A model generated the notes under the pieces. It saw nothing but the letters and a program-made list of their open reading frames with translations, did not search any database and was not told the DNA's origin. A stretch of DNA of 64,000 nt, from NCBI RefSeq assembly GCF_040869045.1, contig NC_090319.1, positions 380,633,601 to 380,697,600 on the forward strand. The letters run 5' to 3'. Positions within the stretch are counted from its first letter, which is position 1. The number at the start of each line of letters is the position of its first letter. This document shows positions 22,085 through 33,730 of this stretch, piece after piece. The translations under genes and the position numbers were made by a program. The DNA is from Eurosta solidaginis (lineage: Eukaryota; Arthropoda; Insecta; Diptera; Tephritidae).

Positions 22085-22890
22085 CCTTTAAGTAGCCAAT
22101 TGACCTTATGATCAATTCAAATGACCGTAAAGTAAATTGTCCTTATGACCCCTTTGAAGCGGTCATACAATTGATTGGCCTTATGCATGTTGACCTTATG
22201 TCACCTCATCATTAAATTATTGCATTAGCATCCGTCCTTGATACGTGTGCATTGTTTCAATTAAACTTATGGCCATTTGAAGTGGCCATAAGGTCAATTG
22301 ACTTTAAGTCCTTTGAGCTTATATATACCCAACATCAAATAATTGCATTGTCATCGGCCTTTGATACGTCTGCAAAGCTTCAAGTAACCTTATAGCCACT
22401 CTAAATAAGGTCAATTGACCTTATGTCCGTTGACCTTATACCACCACACCATAAAATTATTATTATTGCATTTTCATTGGTCCTGGATACGTGCGCAAAA
22501 TTACAATTAAACCAATGGCCATTTTTAGTGGTCAGAAGGTCACTTGACTTCATGTTCCTTGAGCTGATGTCACCGCTCCATCAAATTATTGCATTTTAAT
22601 CGGTCCTTGATACGTGCGCAAAGTTTCAATTAACCTTATAGTCACTCTAAACCTCTAATTCTAAAGTCAGTTGACCCCATGTTCATTAATCTTATGTCAC
22701 CTAACCTTCAAATTATTGCATTGGCATCGGTCCGTGGTACGTGCGCAAAGGTTCAAGTAAACCTATCAATATTTGATGAGGTCACAAGGTCAATTGACTT
22801 TATGTCCTTTGAGCTTATGTCACCCCACCATAAAATTATTGCATTGTCATCGGTCCTTAACACGTGTGTAAAGTTTCAAATTAAAGAAAC
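22085..22890 (+). repeat. Minisatellite of about 124 bp, six units
   Basis: The marker AAATTATTGCATT (or a close variant) recurs at 22214, 22337, 22454, 22583, 22710 and 22833 (spacing 117-129). Each is followed by CATCGGTCC..GATACGTG.GC and a stretch with CAATTAA and ACCTTAT. Between markers lie partly palindromic GGTCAATTGACCTTA words. Units are well diverged, so the array is old. Confidence 0.85.
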
Positions 22891-23734
22891 TTCCGGAAGT
22901 TGGTGAAAATTATGCTCAAAGATTTAAAGATGTCTTGCAATAAATTAATGAAATGAATGACTCCGGTGCATAAATAAAATAATACAAGCTAGGTAGAAAC
23001 CAACCGAATACAAGCATGTCCGTATGACCTGAAAGTACGGGTACCGGTGCGTATACGTAAAATTGTATTTATATTTTTTGTGTAAAAGAGGTAATACAAA
23101 CAATTTAAGAATCAGAACAAAAAATTCTTTTTAACATTCATGAAAGCTTTGACCATAATATGGACCCGCAAATAATTTTTTAGATAGTTAATAATCACAA
23201 ATATAGAACCATTTTAGAAGTAAAATTTTAGATGATCAGAATAATGACCACTCTGAAGCACATACAAACAAATGCAAGTCAATGTGTATGAACATGAAAA
23301 GAGGCCAAATGCAATTAATGTTTAATGTTGCTGACCGATTGTGCTACCACTTGTACTAACCCCCCACCTACAACCTCATTTGCATTGGTGGCACGTTGCT
23401 AGACGTCTGTGGTCTCGTCTCTTACTTTGCAATGGTGGTTATTCGATTTGCACATGTCCAATAAAACTTCTTTTAAATTAATACTTTTATTTGCATTAAT
23501 GTGAGCTACTATAATTCCAGGTATGTCAATAAAATGCCACATCAAGTTACGCTTAGTAGGAAAATAATTTTATTTATTGTTTGTCGAACAATTTTTCTAT
23601 GTGCATAAATGATAATTTTGTTTAATACCTGCGGCTTCCAGAAACTAAGAACAAACTTCCCTCTGTTAAGCTAATGAAGCGTTTTCATCGAATTTCTTAA
23701 AGTTTTTTTTCCGTTGACGATACTCCGATAGCGA
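22891..23734. other. Intronic sequence without recognised features
   Basis: AT-rich, apparently unique sequence. Confidence 0.4.
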
Positions 23735-24240
23735 AGATTGTGTTTAATGACGGGATTCTCCATCATCCTTTTTGCGAGGACGATGCCCTCCGTTTTTGAT
23801 GTTGCCACTTGTAGAGCTGTGCCAGGTTGCAAGGAACGTGCTTTCCGGCATGTTCAATCGAAGAAGACTGTCGTAAGTAATATTCCAGTTATCGGGGCCT
23901 AGTACCGAACCCTGGGCGGGTCCACATCTTATATTCACGTTTCTTTAATTGTGTGTGATTTTTTACGTTATTGGTCCTTCCGTTAGTCCTTCAAAATGTC
24001 TAGTATGTATTAAGATGCCCTAAAATAGCGTTTTAATTCCTTAAGCATATCGTCCCACCTGGCTGAGTTAAAATCGTTCTTCAAGAGACCAGCAGCACTA
24101 CCAGTCTTGCTTGGTGAGCGCCTCAGCGTCTAGGCGCTCTTGGCTGCGTTTATCACTTCTGCAATGACGCCTATTGTAAAATGCCATCTCCGGAAGCCAT
24201 GCTGTAGATGATACCGTTTTCCCTGTTGTACTTATTGTTC
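23735..24240 (-). pseudogene. R1-like non-LTR retrotransposon reverse transcriptase remnant
   Basis: Two blocks are visible in order on the minus strand. FNSARWDDMLKELKRYF near 24090-24035 matches the stretch just after the catalytic Asp of RT domain A, and AQGSVLGPDNWNITYDSLLRL near 23913-23855 matches domain B in R1-type elements. The Asp of domain A is not seen, stops lie upstream, and the YADD domain is replaced by unrelated sequence. It cannot encode an active enzyme. R1 or LOA group is my best guess. Confidence 0.7.
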
Positions 24241-24344
24241 CTAGGTATAAGGGTGTGTATTTTATAAACGCAGTAGGCAGGTGGCTATATTGGGATTGTT
24301 TTCTTATACGCTCAGAAGAAGAATGTGCTATCGGTTTTTAATCG

Positions 24345-24895
24345 AACGATCATGTTCGTGTTATAAATTCGTTATCGGCGAGCTACCGACTTGTTATAGT
24401 TGTGTTATCGACGAGGTATAGACGAGTAATCGATTTCTTACCGAAGTGTTATAAATTTGCTATAGATAACAAAGATTTTCTCTGGCTTACCAATTTTTCA
24501 TCGACGAGTTATGCATTTGCTATCGATGTACTATCAAATAGTTGTCTAATGTTTATCGAAAAGTTATTGATATGTATTCAAAACATTATTGATTTGTTAT
24601 TGCAATGTTACGGACTTCTTATGAGAGTGTAATACATTTCTTTTCGACGCGTTATTACTTACCAAAAAGTTGCCTAAATGTTATCGCAAAATAAGCGCTT
24701 TATTATCGTAAAGTTATCAGCATGCTATCAAAAGGTTATGGATTTGTCACCGAAAGGTTATTAATTTACTATCAGAGCGGTAACAATTTGATATCGGCGT
24801 GTTAGCGATTTATTAAAGCAAAGTTATCGAAAAGTTTTCGATTATTTCACAAAAGGTTATCGTATATAAAACAATAACGTGTTTATTGATATCGG
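24345..24895 (+). repeat. TATCGA-rich degenerate array, copy 2
   Basis: Repeated words GTTATCG, GACGAGTTA, CGATTT.TTA and AAAAGTTATC at roughly 20-24 bp spacing. The segment 24410-24446 matches the joined flanks of the MITE at 19578-20048 and so represents an unoccupied paralogous site. Confidence 0.75.
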
Positions 24896-25096
24896 CTGTT
24901 ATCAAAAAGAAGCCGACAAAGCTCTTTTCTAAACGCCTTAATTATTTGTTTCTGGATAAGTTGCCTTTGAAAGATCTTAACCTCAACTCCTGGGCGAACT
25001 ATATATAATCCACTTTAAAACATTAGTTTTCTAGATGTACACTTATTCGTTTTCGCATCGAGCTTCACGAGTAAAAATCATGACAATTTTTCACCT

Positions 25097-25400
25097 GTTG
25101 CTGTTGTTTTTGTTGTAGCCCGGTGGCCTTGGGGAGTGTTATCGCTGTTGATGGTCCTTTGCCGGTCTTTCCGGTAATAGGCACCATTAAGGTACTAGCC
25201 CGGCCAACTCGGGAAAGATTGGGTATCACCACATGAAACCTTCTAGGCCATCCGCCCTCCCACCCTCTAGATCCATGAGGAACTTGGGGTCGCCACAGCC
25301 TGGGCTGTTAAAGAAACAGGCATACCTGCCGCCGGTATATTCTAAGCCCCCTAACCCGCTGGGGGAGTCATTTTTTACCTCAAGGGTAACTCTGCAGTTG
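25097..25400 (+). repeat. Dispersed repeat family Y copy
   Basis: Starts near TTGTTTTTGTTGTAGCCCG and contains GGGGAGTGTTATCG, GTTGATGGTCCTTTGCCGG, CACCATTAAGGT.CTAGCCCG, ACCTTCTAGGCCATC, CATGAGGAACTTGGGGTCGC and an end of the form CCCCCTAACCCGCTGGGGG. Confidence 0.75.
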
Positions 25401-26092
25401 CCTCTGCGTTCATATTTTCAACTTTTTTTCAATTTTTAATTTGTTAATAAACATTATAAAAAAGTAAATTTATTAACCCGACAAAGCAAATGTTCCGGTC
25501 CAACAGGCTATAAATTCGTTTTGTATTAAACTGCCAGCTGCCTAGCTATGCCAATTGAAGTTACGTGTAGTTAATGAAAGACTCTACTTACAAAATAATC
25601 GGCAAATGTGAAAATGGCAGCAAAGCAATCAAACGCCATTGGCTTACAGTCGTAGTCCAGACAGCCAGTTTGCTCAGAAACATGTCGTTTTGCATAATGT
25701 CATAGGTGTTACAAAAATAGCACAGTAAAAAAATTACCACTTGTTAAAAACTTATTTGTTACAATTTCAATGGGCACTGGTTCAATTTGTTCGAACGGTC
25801 GATATGTCTAAGGTAGATATTGAGCGGTAGGGGGATCGTTAACAAAATGTTAATAGAAAATTAATTGCTTTAAGTTGCATTATTGAAATCTGTTCTAGTC
25901 ACTTTTATAAGTATTAACTTATAATGCTATTAAAACACTAGAAAAAGTAGTCGTTAGTTATACTTTAAACAGTGTTCACATTCAAAGCCAATCTATAAGA
26001 TTTTCAGACAAAAACAGTTTTTTAAGTGAAACGTGTGCTAAAAACTGCTGAATATAATACAGAGAATTATTAGATGAAGCAACATACGGTGT
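25401..26092. other. Intronic sequence without recognised features
   Basis: AT-rich, apparently unique sequence. Confidence 0.4.
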
Positions 26093-27075
26093 ATCTACAC
26101 TGAAACAAAGCTAGTAAAATCAACAAATCGGTTCTGTTGTTTCTTATTATGGTTAATACGGCTGAGTTCTTTGTCAAACGAAAAAATTAGTTTAGTTATT
26201 TCAACAGAAGAGAAATTGTCGCTCTTAAGTTAACAAAATTCTGTAAAATTGACAGATTCCTGGTCAATCTAACCGATTTTTCTGTTAACACAACTAAGCA
26301 CACTGGTCATTTTAACAGCGATCAACAGTCAATACATGAGCAAATTTCAAAGAGAATTTTACGCTCACTGCGCTCTCTACTTTGTACTTATGACGATGGT
26401 GCCACTTGTTTAAAAAAAAAATACCAAAATAAGAAAACCACCAAATCGAAAAAACACACAAAATGGGAAAACAACAAAAAACTAGTTTTTCAGTTATCAA
26501 TACAAAACAAAAACCCCTTTTTTTGAATTTACTGTGCTAAAAGTTATGAGATACCGGGACACCACAGTATCGGGTACAATTTTGCAAACTTCTCCTCCGA
26601 GCGAAATGCAAAATTGCGCCCTCTTGTTGCATCTTGCAACATCCTTTTTTAATGTTGATGTTTCCGACAACATAAAAGTTTGAGTTGTTTTGGAATCGTT
26701 TCAACTTAAAGTGTTAGGAAAATTAAACTTGCGAATTACATGTAAAGTTACTCCCTTGGTGAATTACCTTCTAGCGATTTGATTCTTTACTTTTCTATAA
26801 CTTACAAGTTCTCTATTTAAAATGTTATGTTAAACATTTATACAAGTTTTGTTCGAAAAAATCAAGTGTGGCAACTACATGCAAGCGAAGAAATTGAGAA
26901 TGAGCTGAGCTGCAACTGAAAGAATTGAGAATCAGCTTTGTGACTACTACTTTCATTTCTATTGGCAAAGCGAAGTTTAAAACTATCAATTAAATAAATT
27001 ATAAAATATAAAATTTGGTGAAAGTGTGTTTAATAAAACAAAATAATGAAGTGTATAATGTTTAATGTGTGCCAG
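26093..27075 (-). repeat. Repeat family X, copy C (inverted relative to copies A and B)
   Basis: On the minus strand it runs from ATTAAACATTATACACTT (27072) to AGTGTA (about 26097). It shares the internal blocks GTAGTTGCCACACTTGATT, TTTTGCAACA..GAGGGCGCAATTTTGCAT and the GTTGAC-rich end with copies A and B. It carries several small deletions. Confidence 0.8.
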
Positions 27076-27118
27076 CATATTTGATGTAAGCCGAATTGAC
27101 GTTCGGTTAGTAAGTAAT

Positions 27119-27484
27119 AAAAAAAAAAAAAATTATGTAAGGCGCGATAACCTCCGAAGAGATCTAAGGCCGAGCTTCTCCCAATTTGCGTCGTGCTCCT
27201 CTTGATTTTCCCTACAAATTGGCCGGACGGGACCTACATGTTTTATGCCGAATCCGAACGGCATCTGCAAGGCAGATGCGTTTTCACTAAGAACTTTTCA
27301 TGGCAGAAATACACTCGGAGCGCTTGCCAAACACTGCCGAGGGGCGACCCCGCTTAGAAAAAATTTCTTCTAATTGAAAAAACCTTATTTCTAAAATGTT
27401 AATGTTGCTTTGCCCGGGGTGCGAACCCAGGGCATACGGTGTGGCAGGCGGAGCACGGTACCATCACATCACGGTGGCCGCCAA
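27119..27484 (-). mobile_element. tRNA-derived SINE, second copy
   Basis: Same family and orientation as 8828-9188: B-box-like region (GGGTTCGCACCCCGG on the minus strand), body, and A-rich tail at the left. Flanked by TAAGTAAT (27111-27118 and 27485-27492). It lies next to the end of family X copy C. Confidence 0.88.
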
Positions 27485-27492
27485 TAAGTAAT

Positions 27493-28149
27493 CAGTATTC
27501 GTAATAATTACTGCCAATGACCATTAAAATGTAATTAAATTTCACATTGTTGCAAATTCTTATTCTTTGCCTTAAACTATTTGCTACCAGTGTTGCCATT
27601 ATATCTTTTTTCAAGTTATATTCATATTTTTCGGCTTCTTTCAGAAATTGCTTAGCTTTTTTTAGATTTTTTTTTCAAAATTTTAGAAAATCAGATGAAC
27701 AATTTTGTGTAGAATAAATTAAAAGAACATTGAATAAATTTGGGTTGGATGTTAAAACTTAGAGATTTAGTTCCGTAGAGATTTAGTTCCATGTGTTTGC
27801 CATCCGATTCAATAGACGGCTTCATCTGCTTCAAAACTACTTCCGAGCGAAATTGAAATTTTTGGTTTTGGAAAAAAGTGGACAAAAGAGCCAACAATCC
27901 TATTTGCTGCCATTGACAGTGGCATCCACACGAATGAGATAACATTTTTCTAAGAGTCCAAAATTTACAAAATTGTTCAAAATGATTTTTAAGAATTAAT
28001 GAGCTTAACACCGGTAAATAATAATTTTTATTCAATAATTGTTGTTCAGTTATTATTTCGGTTTTATTGGAAAAAACTGAAAAGAAGGAAACATTTACTG
28101 GCATATTGCGATGCTACCAATTCGAAAACCGCCACGTCATCATCGTCAG
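27493..28149. other. Intronic sequence with an unrecognised 137-codon minus-strand frame
   Basis: AT-rich. The frame 27691-28104 (minus) has no motif I recognise and no supporting splice sites; it may belong to an unidentified repeat. No other feature. Confidence 0.35.
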
Positions 28150-28260
28150 GCAATTAGTAATGTTTTTATTTATTTCAACTGGTTTTAAGGGAGATCGAAC
28201 CGCGGTCAAACTTCTGAAATCGCAATCGCCAACCATTGGGCCATTTGTGTTGTATTTGCT
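28150..28260 (-). repeat. tRNA-like head of a degenerate SINE
   Basis: On the minus strand TGGCCCAATGG (A-box match) is followed about 40 bases later by GCGGTTCGATCTCCC (B-box match), then TTAAAACCAG and A/T-rich sequence. Such spacing marks an RNA polymerase III promoter. The rest does not fold as an intact tRNA by eye, so a tRNA-derived SINE remnant is more likely than a tRNA gene. Confidence 0.55.
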
Positions 28261-28898
28261 TTCTTGGCTAATTTCAGTTTTATCCCATTTTCACAATGAA
28301 GAAATAGGTGTTCTGAGTAGCTTTTCAATAGTTCTGGAGTTCTTGAAAATGAGGAGAAGAGTTCTGCAAAATTACGCCCAATTATAGCATTTTTTATCCT
28401 TTTCAGGAACTTCAGAACTTTTGAAAAGTTATTTAGAACACAATTTTTTTAAATTTGCGACTTTTGGAAAAATGTGAATATTGGGAGTTAAATTTGCAGA
28501 ACATTTTTCTGCTTTTCATAAGCTCTAGAGCTATTTGAAATCTACTTAAACAGGTATTGTTTCTTGTTTTGCAAGATTGTGTATTCAACTTCACAGATAT
28601 GCTGTAGTAGGTTTTACAAAACAAAGATGGCATCTGTAAATTTATTTAATTATTTTCTATGAAATTGGACTTAAAACTAGTTTCAGTTTTTTGCTAGAAT
28701 TATTTATTTTTTATAATGTTTTTTATGTTTTATTCATAACGCTTGAAAAATTGCGTTAAACTTTTAGCTCCTGTTTACCTTAAACATTTTAACTTAGCCC
28801 TTTTTAGCTTATTTTTTTCGTCCTTGCCTTTTTTTCAAAAAAAGCTTTGGCAACACTGTTTGCAAGTTTCATTACAAATATAGCAAACGCGCATAAGG
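28261..28898. other. Intronic sequence without recognised features
   Basis: AT-rich, apparently unique sequence. Confidence 0.35.
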
Positions 28899-28906
28899 AT
28901 AAACAC

Positions 28907-29293
28907 TAGGGCGGGTCGATTTGTGGGGAGGCAAAAATCTCGCCCATTGCTCTGTGAAAATCGTATTCTAGAGATCAACATAAGAAACTTTGCCGAAGGA
29001 ACCATACCTCTAAAACGAATTCTGATGCCCCCCCCCCCCCCCCCCCCCCCCAATTTGGGTCAAACTTTTGGGTAGGGAAAATCCCACTTTGACCCATTTA
29101 GAGTTCTCCAATCGAGTCCAAATGTATGACCGACCCCCACTAACTTTGGAGGCCCGACCCACCGATGCCAGTGGCACACCCCCTGGAACCCCCCTGGGGT
29201 TCACCATAAATGTTTGTATGAAAGTTTCTTATTTTGATCCCTAGAATACGATTTTCAGAGAGCAATGAGCGATTTTTAAATCGACCCGCCCTA
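28907..29293. mobile_element. hAT-like MITE with perfect 8-bp duplication and an internal poly-C run
   Basis: Perfect duplication ATAAACAC flanks the element (28899-28906 and 29294-29301). The ends are perfect inverted repeats TAGGGCGGGTCGATTT. Internal inverted stretches (GCTCTGTGAAAATCGTATTCTAG on the left, with its complement near 29238-29266) extend the arms. A run of 24 C residues lies at 28028 plus 1000, that is 29028-29051. No coding capacity. Ends match those of 19578-20048. Confidence 0.92.
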
Positions 29294-29301
29294 ATAAACA
29301 C

Positions 29302-30009
29302 AGACATACATGACCGTAAATGAATAACTCACACACACACATTCTTACATGTACTCATTGTACACACTCATTGAATCATAAAAACTGTAATCAATGATAC
29401 GCAGTAATTAATCAAAGTGGCACTTTAAATTGCGCGCATTTATTCGAAATGATGAAAGTCACTCGAAAACAGTAAATAAAATAAAATGTATACACTTGCA
29501 CGATGCACTTCGCAAGAATATGCATCTACATACATACATATATAAAATAGCAATAAAAAGAACACATTTTTTCTCCGCACCCATTCAGCTTTACTTAAGC
29601 GCTTTTTAATGACCTCATAAAAATGCAACGTTCCACAATTAAAAATTAAAATCAACAAACTTAAAATAACACATTGATTGTTTCACGCACGCATGTCCCA
29701 CCCACACACACCCACCCGCGCACACAATGATCAAATGACTAAATGGTGGCAGCAGCAGCATGAGTAAAACAATAAACAATGAAATCAAAGGCAAAATTTC
29801 ATTTAACATATGCCAAATAAAAATTTGTGTGATATAAATGCACATCCCAAATACATACATCTTTTCAAAAAAGATAATGATTAGCGTGGCTCTTATTTCT
29901 GAAATTATTGATATTGTTCATAAATCACGTTTATACACGTTAATACACGTTTCAATGAATAGCGTTTGTTCAAAATGTGTGAACATATGTAAATATTATT
30001 GTCTTCGTA
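29302..30009. other. Intronic sequence with CA-rich simple repeats
   Basis: CACA/CACACC tracts lie near 29327-29342 and 29697-29725. Otherwise AT-rich and unrecognised. Confidence 0.4.
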
Positions 30010-30300
30010 ATATGACTTAACATAACATATCATAGCATATCATGACATAATAAGGTATATTTTAGCGCAAAACAGTTTAAGCATAACTACATATAGTTTA
30101 GTATTCGATAACATTAAATATCATAACACAGAACGGCTTAAATGTATGGCACAAAACAACATAATGTGTTATAATATGCCATAAATAATTCAACCGACAA
30201 TAATAAAATATAACATAACCTAAAACAACATAACATTAAAGACCATAATGCAATATAACAAAATGAATTGAAATAGCACAACATAAAAAATATCATAACA
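30010..30300. repeat. Degenerate (CATAA) satellite, block 1
   Basis: CATAACATA, CATAATA and AACATAA words recur every 5-15 bases. The complementary strand gives Met/Leu/Cys-rich spurious frames. Related blocks are at 30630-30960 and 32100-32775. Confidence 0.75.
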
Positions 30301-30629
30301 TACTCGCGACCTCGCTTCACCTCGCTTAATAAAAAAAGAAGTGTAGAAGAAGATACCCTTCCCGGTCAGAGTCATTCATAAACCAACTCATGTAAGTGAT
30401 AAAAGGGATATTGTCAGCAGATACAAGAGGCGCATACTTTTAATCAAACGAAAAGATAAGATAGAGTAACTATAGAGCTCAAGTAGCGCACTTACGTAAA
30501 GTTAAATGCGTTGCTACGCTTCCAGATGAGGGTAGTCCTACACTCGGGTAGTTTTGCTGTGCGGCTTAAAAAGCCCGCTCAGTGTATTCGCAATTTTTAT
30601 GTCCGCGATATCAAAAAATATTTATACTG
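30301..30629. other. Spacer between satellite blocks 1 and 2
   Basis: Less repetitive sequence including CTCGCTTCACCTCGCTT near 30311. Contains no gene I can support. Confidence 0.35.
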
Positions 30630-30960
30630 TCAAATATTTTAGCATACGATGACATAAAATAGGTGCACATAACATAACGTGATAATCATTTTAAAGCATA
30701 ACTCAACATAATAACATTTGATTTCATAACATTACTTAATCACGTGACACAAAAAGTCATAAAACGGCATAACAACATGACATACAAAAGCATAATGTAA
30801 GGCAACATGACGAAACAACTCAACATATAATAAAGGAACATAACATTACCAAGCATAACACAACATAACATGACATGGCATAACATAAAGGAATATAAAA
30901 TAGCATTACACAACAGATTTAACATATTTTATCACGACATATGACATACCATAATTTAGG
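30630..30960. repeat. Degenerate (CATAA) satellite, block 2
   Basis: The same CATAACA-type texture as block 1. A 61-codon minus-strand frame reading MLCHVMLCCVML is an artefact of the repeat. Confidence 0.75.
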
Positions 30961-32099
30961 TTAAGTAAAATCTTCGCAAGATAAGTTGGGTTAATTGTCA
31001 TTCACCAAGTAAGTTTTTTTTTTTCATTCAAAGCAAGCCACGCCAATGTACTTAACTTAGCATGAGTAAAGTGCACATGAATAAGAGCTGTTATGATGCG
31101 CACAAAAATATTGCCAGCAATTTACCATAATACATTTTACAACAGAGTTGAGTTGCATATGAAAAATAGGTCACCGCAAATACCAAAACAATTACCCAGC
31201 AATGATTGCAATCGATTTATAGAGCAACAATACATCTAAAGACAAAAAATCATTGATACATGAGGGAGAAAGCGGAATAAAGGGGGTGCATGGCGCTCAT
31301 TCAATTGAATTGGCGCCAAAGCGCAGAGGTGAATTTTATCAACTGCGAGTCGTGCAAACAAAACCAATGCGGCTGATTGAGTGAGTGAGTAAGTGTGGGT
31401 ATATGATGGGTGAATTGCTGCCACAAATGAAAAATGAAATGCAAATAAAATCACTTCGATATACTAAATTGCAATCGACCGTAATGCCGGACACGCGGCG
31501 ACAACAAGAATATATAGCAACAACAATAAAATAATCAAAGTTGCATGCAGTACAACACGAGCAGCATGAACTCAATCAAAACAAAAACGAAAAAGGAAAC
31601 AATAGCAAGAGCATTATATAGCAGTAAAACAACAAAAGCGTGTGACGGCATACAATGCAAATTGTTAAATCAATTAATTTTATGGCGATAAAAAGCTTTT
31701 GGCAATCTAGCAACTTAATGCCATATAAATGAAATGAAAAACAAAAACAAATAAAAAAAAACACAAAACAAAAGTTTTATTGTGAATAAACAAGTGAAAA
31801 TATGCATGAATCGCTGAATCGTAATGCTGGAAATAACAATCAATGTCGCCAAAATGTTAATGCTAATTTTATGAATATTGTATTAATGAATTTTATGATT
31901 TCTTTCGCCTCGTCATATATTTATTAATAAATTAACGAATATGTTGAATTTGGTGCAGCGGAAGCAATTCATTTGAGTAAACTATTTAAATGATGGATGA
32001 ATGATTGGATATTTGCATTGCAATTTGTTGGGGAAAAAGTGGTAAATATTTGAATATGTGAAAATTTCTAATTTTCTGGGGAATTTTCTCCTTGACTTT
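30961..32099. other. Intronic sequence between satellite blocks 2 and 3
   Basis: AT-rich, apparently unique. Several minus-strand frames of 60-78 codons lack any family resemblance. Confidence 0.35.
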
Positions 32100-32775
32100 A
32101 AAAGTAATAGTACCACAAACATAAAGTAACATAGCAATATAGCATGAAAGCATAATGTAAAAGAACATGACATAACTTTATGTAGTATAATATAATATTA
32201 AATAGCTGAAAATAACATTACATGGCAAACTTATCATAGCATAACATAACATAGAATAGCACACCATAACATAACATTACATAACATAACATGACATTAA
32301 AGAAATTATGTGATATGTAAAAACACTACTTGGCATAACATAACGTGTCGTAACAGATAATAACTTAATTTATTAATTAACTTAAAGCAAACTACCTAAC
32401 ATAGCTTTTCATAACATAACTCATAATTACACATATAACACAGCACAGGAAAGTAAGATTTCCATACATACATACATATATAAAGTAACGCACCACAGCT
32501 TAACGAGTTATAGCACAATATTGCATAACACAGTAAAGTAAAATTATTATAACAAAAAACTAGTTAAGAAAACGACTCAACATAATTATGATAACACAAC
32601 AGAACATAGTATAACATAATAAAAAATAAGCTTAAATAACATTAATTAACATAACAGGGCAAAACAAAACATAACATAAAATAAGATACCATTACGTAAA
32701 ATAACATAACATAATACACCATAAACACATACTATAACATAAAATAAAGTAACAAAACATATGATATCATAATAT
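32100..32775. repeat. Degenerate (CATAA) satellite, block 3
   Basis: The longest block of CATAACATAA-type words, densest at 32225-32300 and 32620-32760. Confidence 0.8.
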
Positions 32776-33539
32776 GGTAGTAATAATTTGGGACGAATAT
32801 AATTTCAAGGAGATTTGAACCGGGCCCTTTCACCAATTTGTTTGCTTAACTTATGCCCACAAGATTTTTGGACAAACATCGAAAGGCACAATTTCATCTT
32901 TGATGCTGACGCGGGATACTTCAGCACGGGAAGAACGGACACTAAAAAATATTTCGGCCATCCCTTCCTAGCAGTCATTGGGAGCAACAGGAGAGATAAA
33001 GTGTTGACCTCTTGTGTGTCCCACCGCAAAGCTGCTTTAAAGTCTAGTAAAATCATTGTGTGAGATGGTCCTTTCTGTCCTTTGCCAACTCTTTGCCCCC
33101 GTCTTGTTTTTTTAATGCATATTAGGGTAGCGGAGCATATGCATATCATTATTGGAGTTAGACAGGCGTCAGTCTTTTATCTCTTCGCATCATGAAAATG
33201 CTCACAACAACGCGCGTTGCTCCAACTATGCGCACAGTGGCTCTGTAGACAGCGTACTTTTTTGCGATACAACGCAATATTTCTCTTCGCTACATCAACA
33301 TTTTAAGACTCAGTGGAAAACTATGGTGTACTCAGCAGCGGAATGGAGTAAGTGAAAATCGCCAGGTCGAAGATTGCTCCTAGAAAACTGGTGTGGCGTC
33401 CAAGTAGAGTCATCATCAACTGCCTACGACGCGCTCGGTGTGTCGTGGGAAATCGATCTACTTCAACTCGTTGAAAGGTATTATATCTGACTACAGACCA
33501 TTGACACTTCGTATTTCGGTGGGTTGCTTTTCTTTCTTC
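32776..33539. other. Unrecognised less AT-rich block with a tRNA-like B-box
   Basis: On the minus strand GGGCCCGGTTCAAATCTCC (32828-32810) resembles a B-box, so 32810-33070 may be a SINE-like repeat. Overlapping frames of 82 codons (plus) and 114 codons (minus) match no family I know. Confidence 0.35.
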
Positions 33540-33730
33540 TTCTTGCAGCGATAAGGAGACTCCCCGAAGGTTTTGGGAAGCTTTCAGTTTCGTTCAGGAA
33601 AACAGTACCATTAAGGAACAATACCGACTATTTCGGGAACGATTTGCAATTACCACGTTGCACCTTCTAGGCCATCCAAATCCCTCCTTCCATGAGGATT
33701 TTGTGGTTGCCATAGCTTCGCATAGAAAAA
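33540..33730 (+). repeat. Dispersed repeat family Y, degenerate copy
   Basis: CTCCCCGAAGGTTTTGGG, CACCTTCTAGGCCATCC and CCATGAGGATTTTGTGGTTG align in order with family Y. A detached end-like piece TATATTCTAGACCCCTTAACC lies near 34090, so the copy may be interrupted. Confidence 0.6.

Noticed and set aside
27691..28104. 137-codon minus-strand frame as a gene or transposase piece
   Set aside because: No motif, no splice sites, no transposon ends recognised; kept only as part of an unannotated stretch.
30138..30925. Hydrophobic Met/Leu/Cys frames suggesting membrane peptides
   Set aside because: Direct translation of the CATAA satellite on the minus strand.
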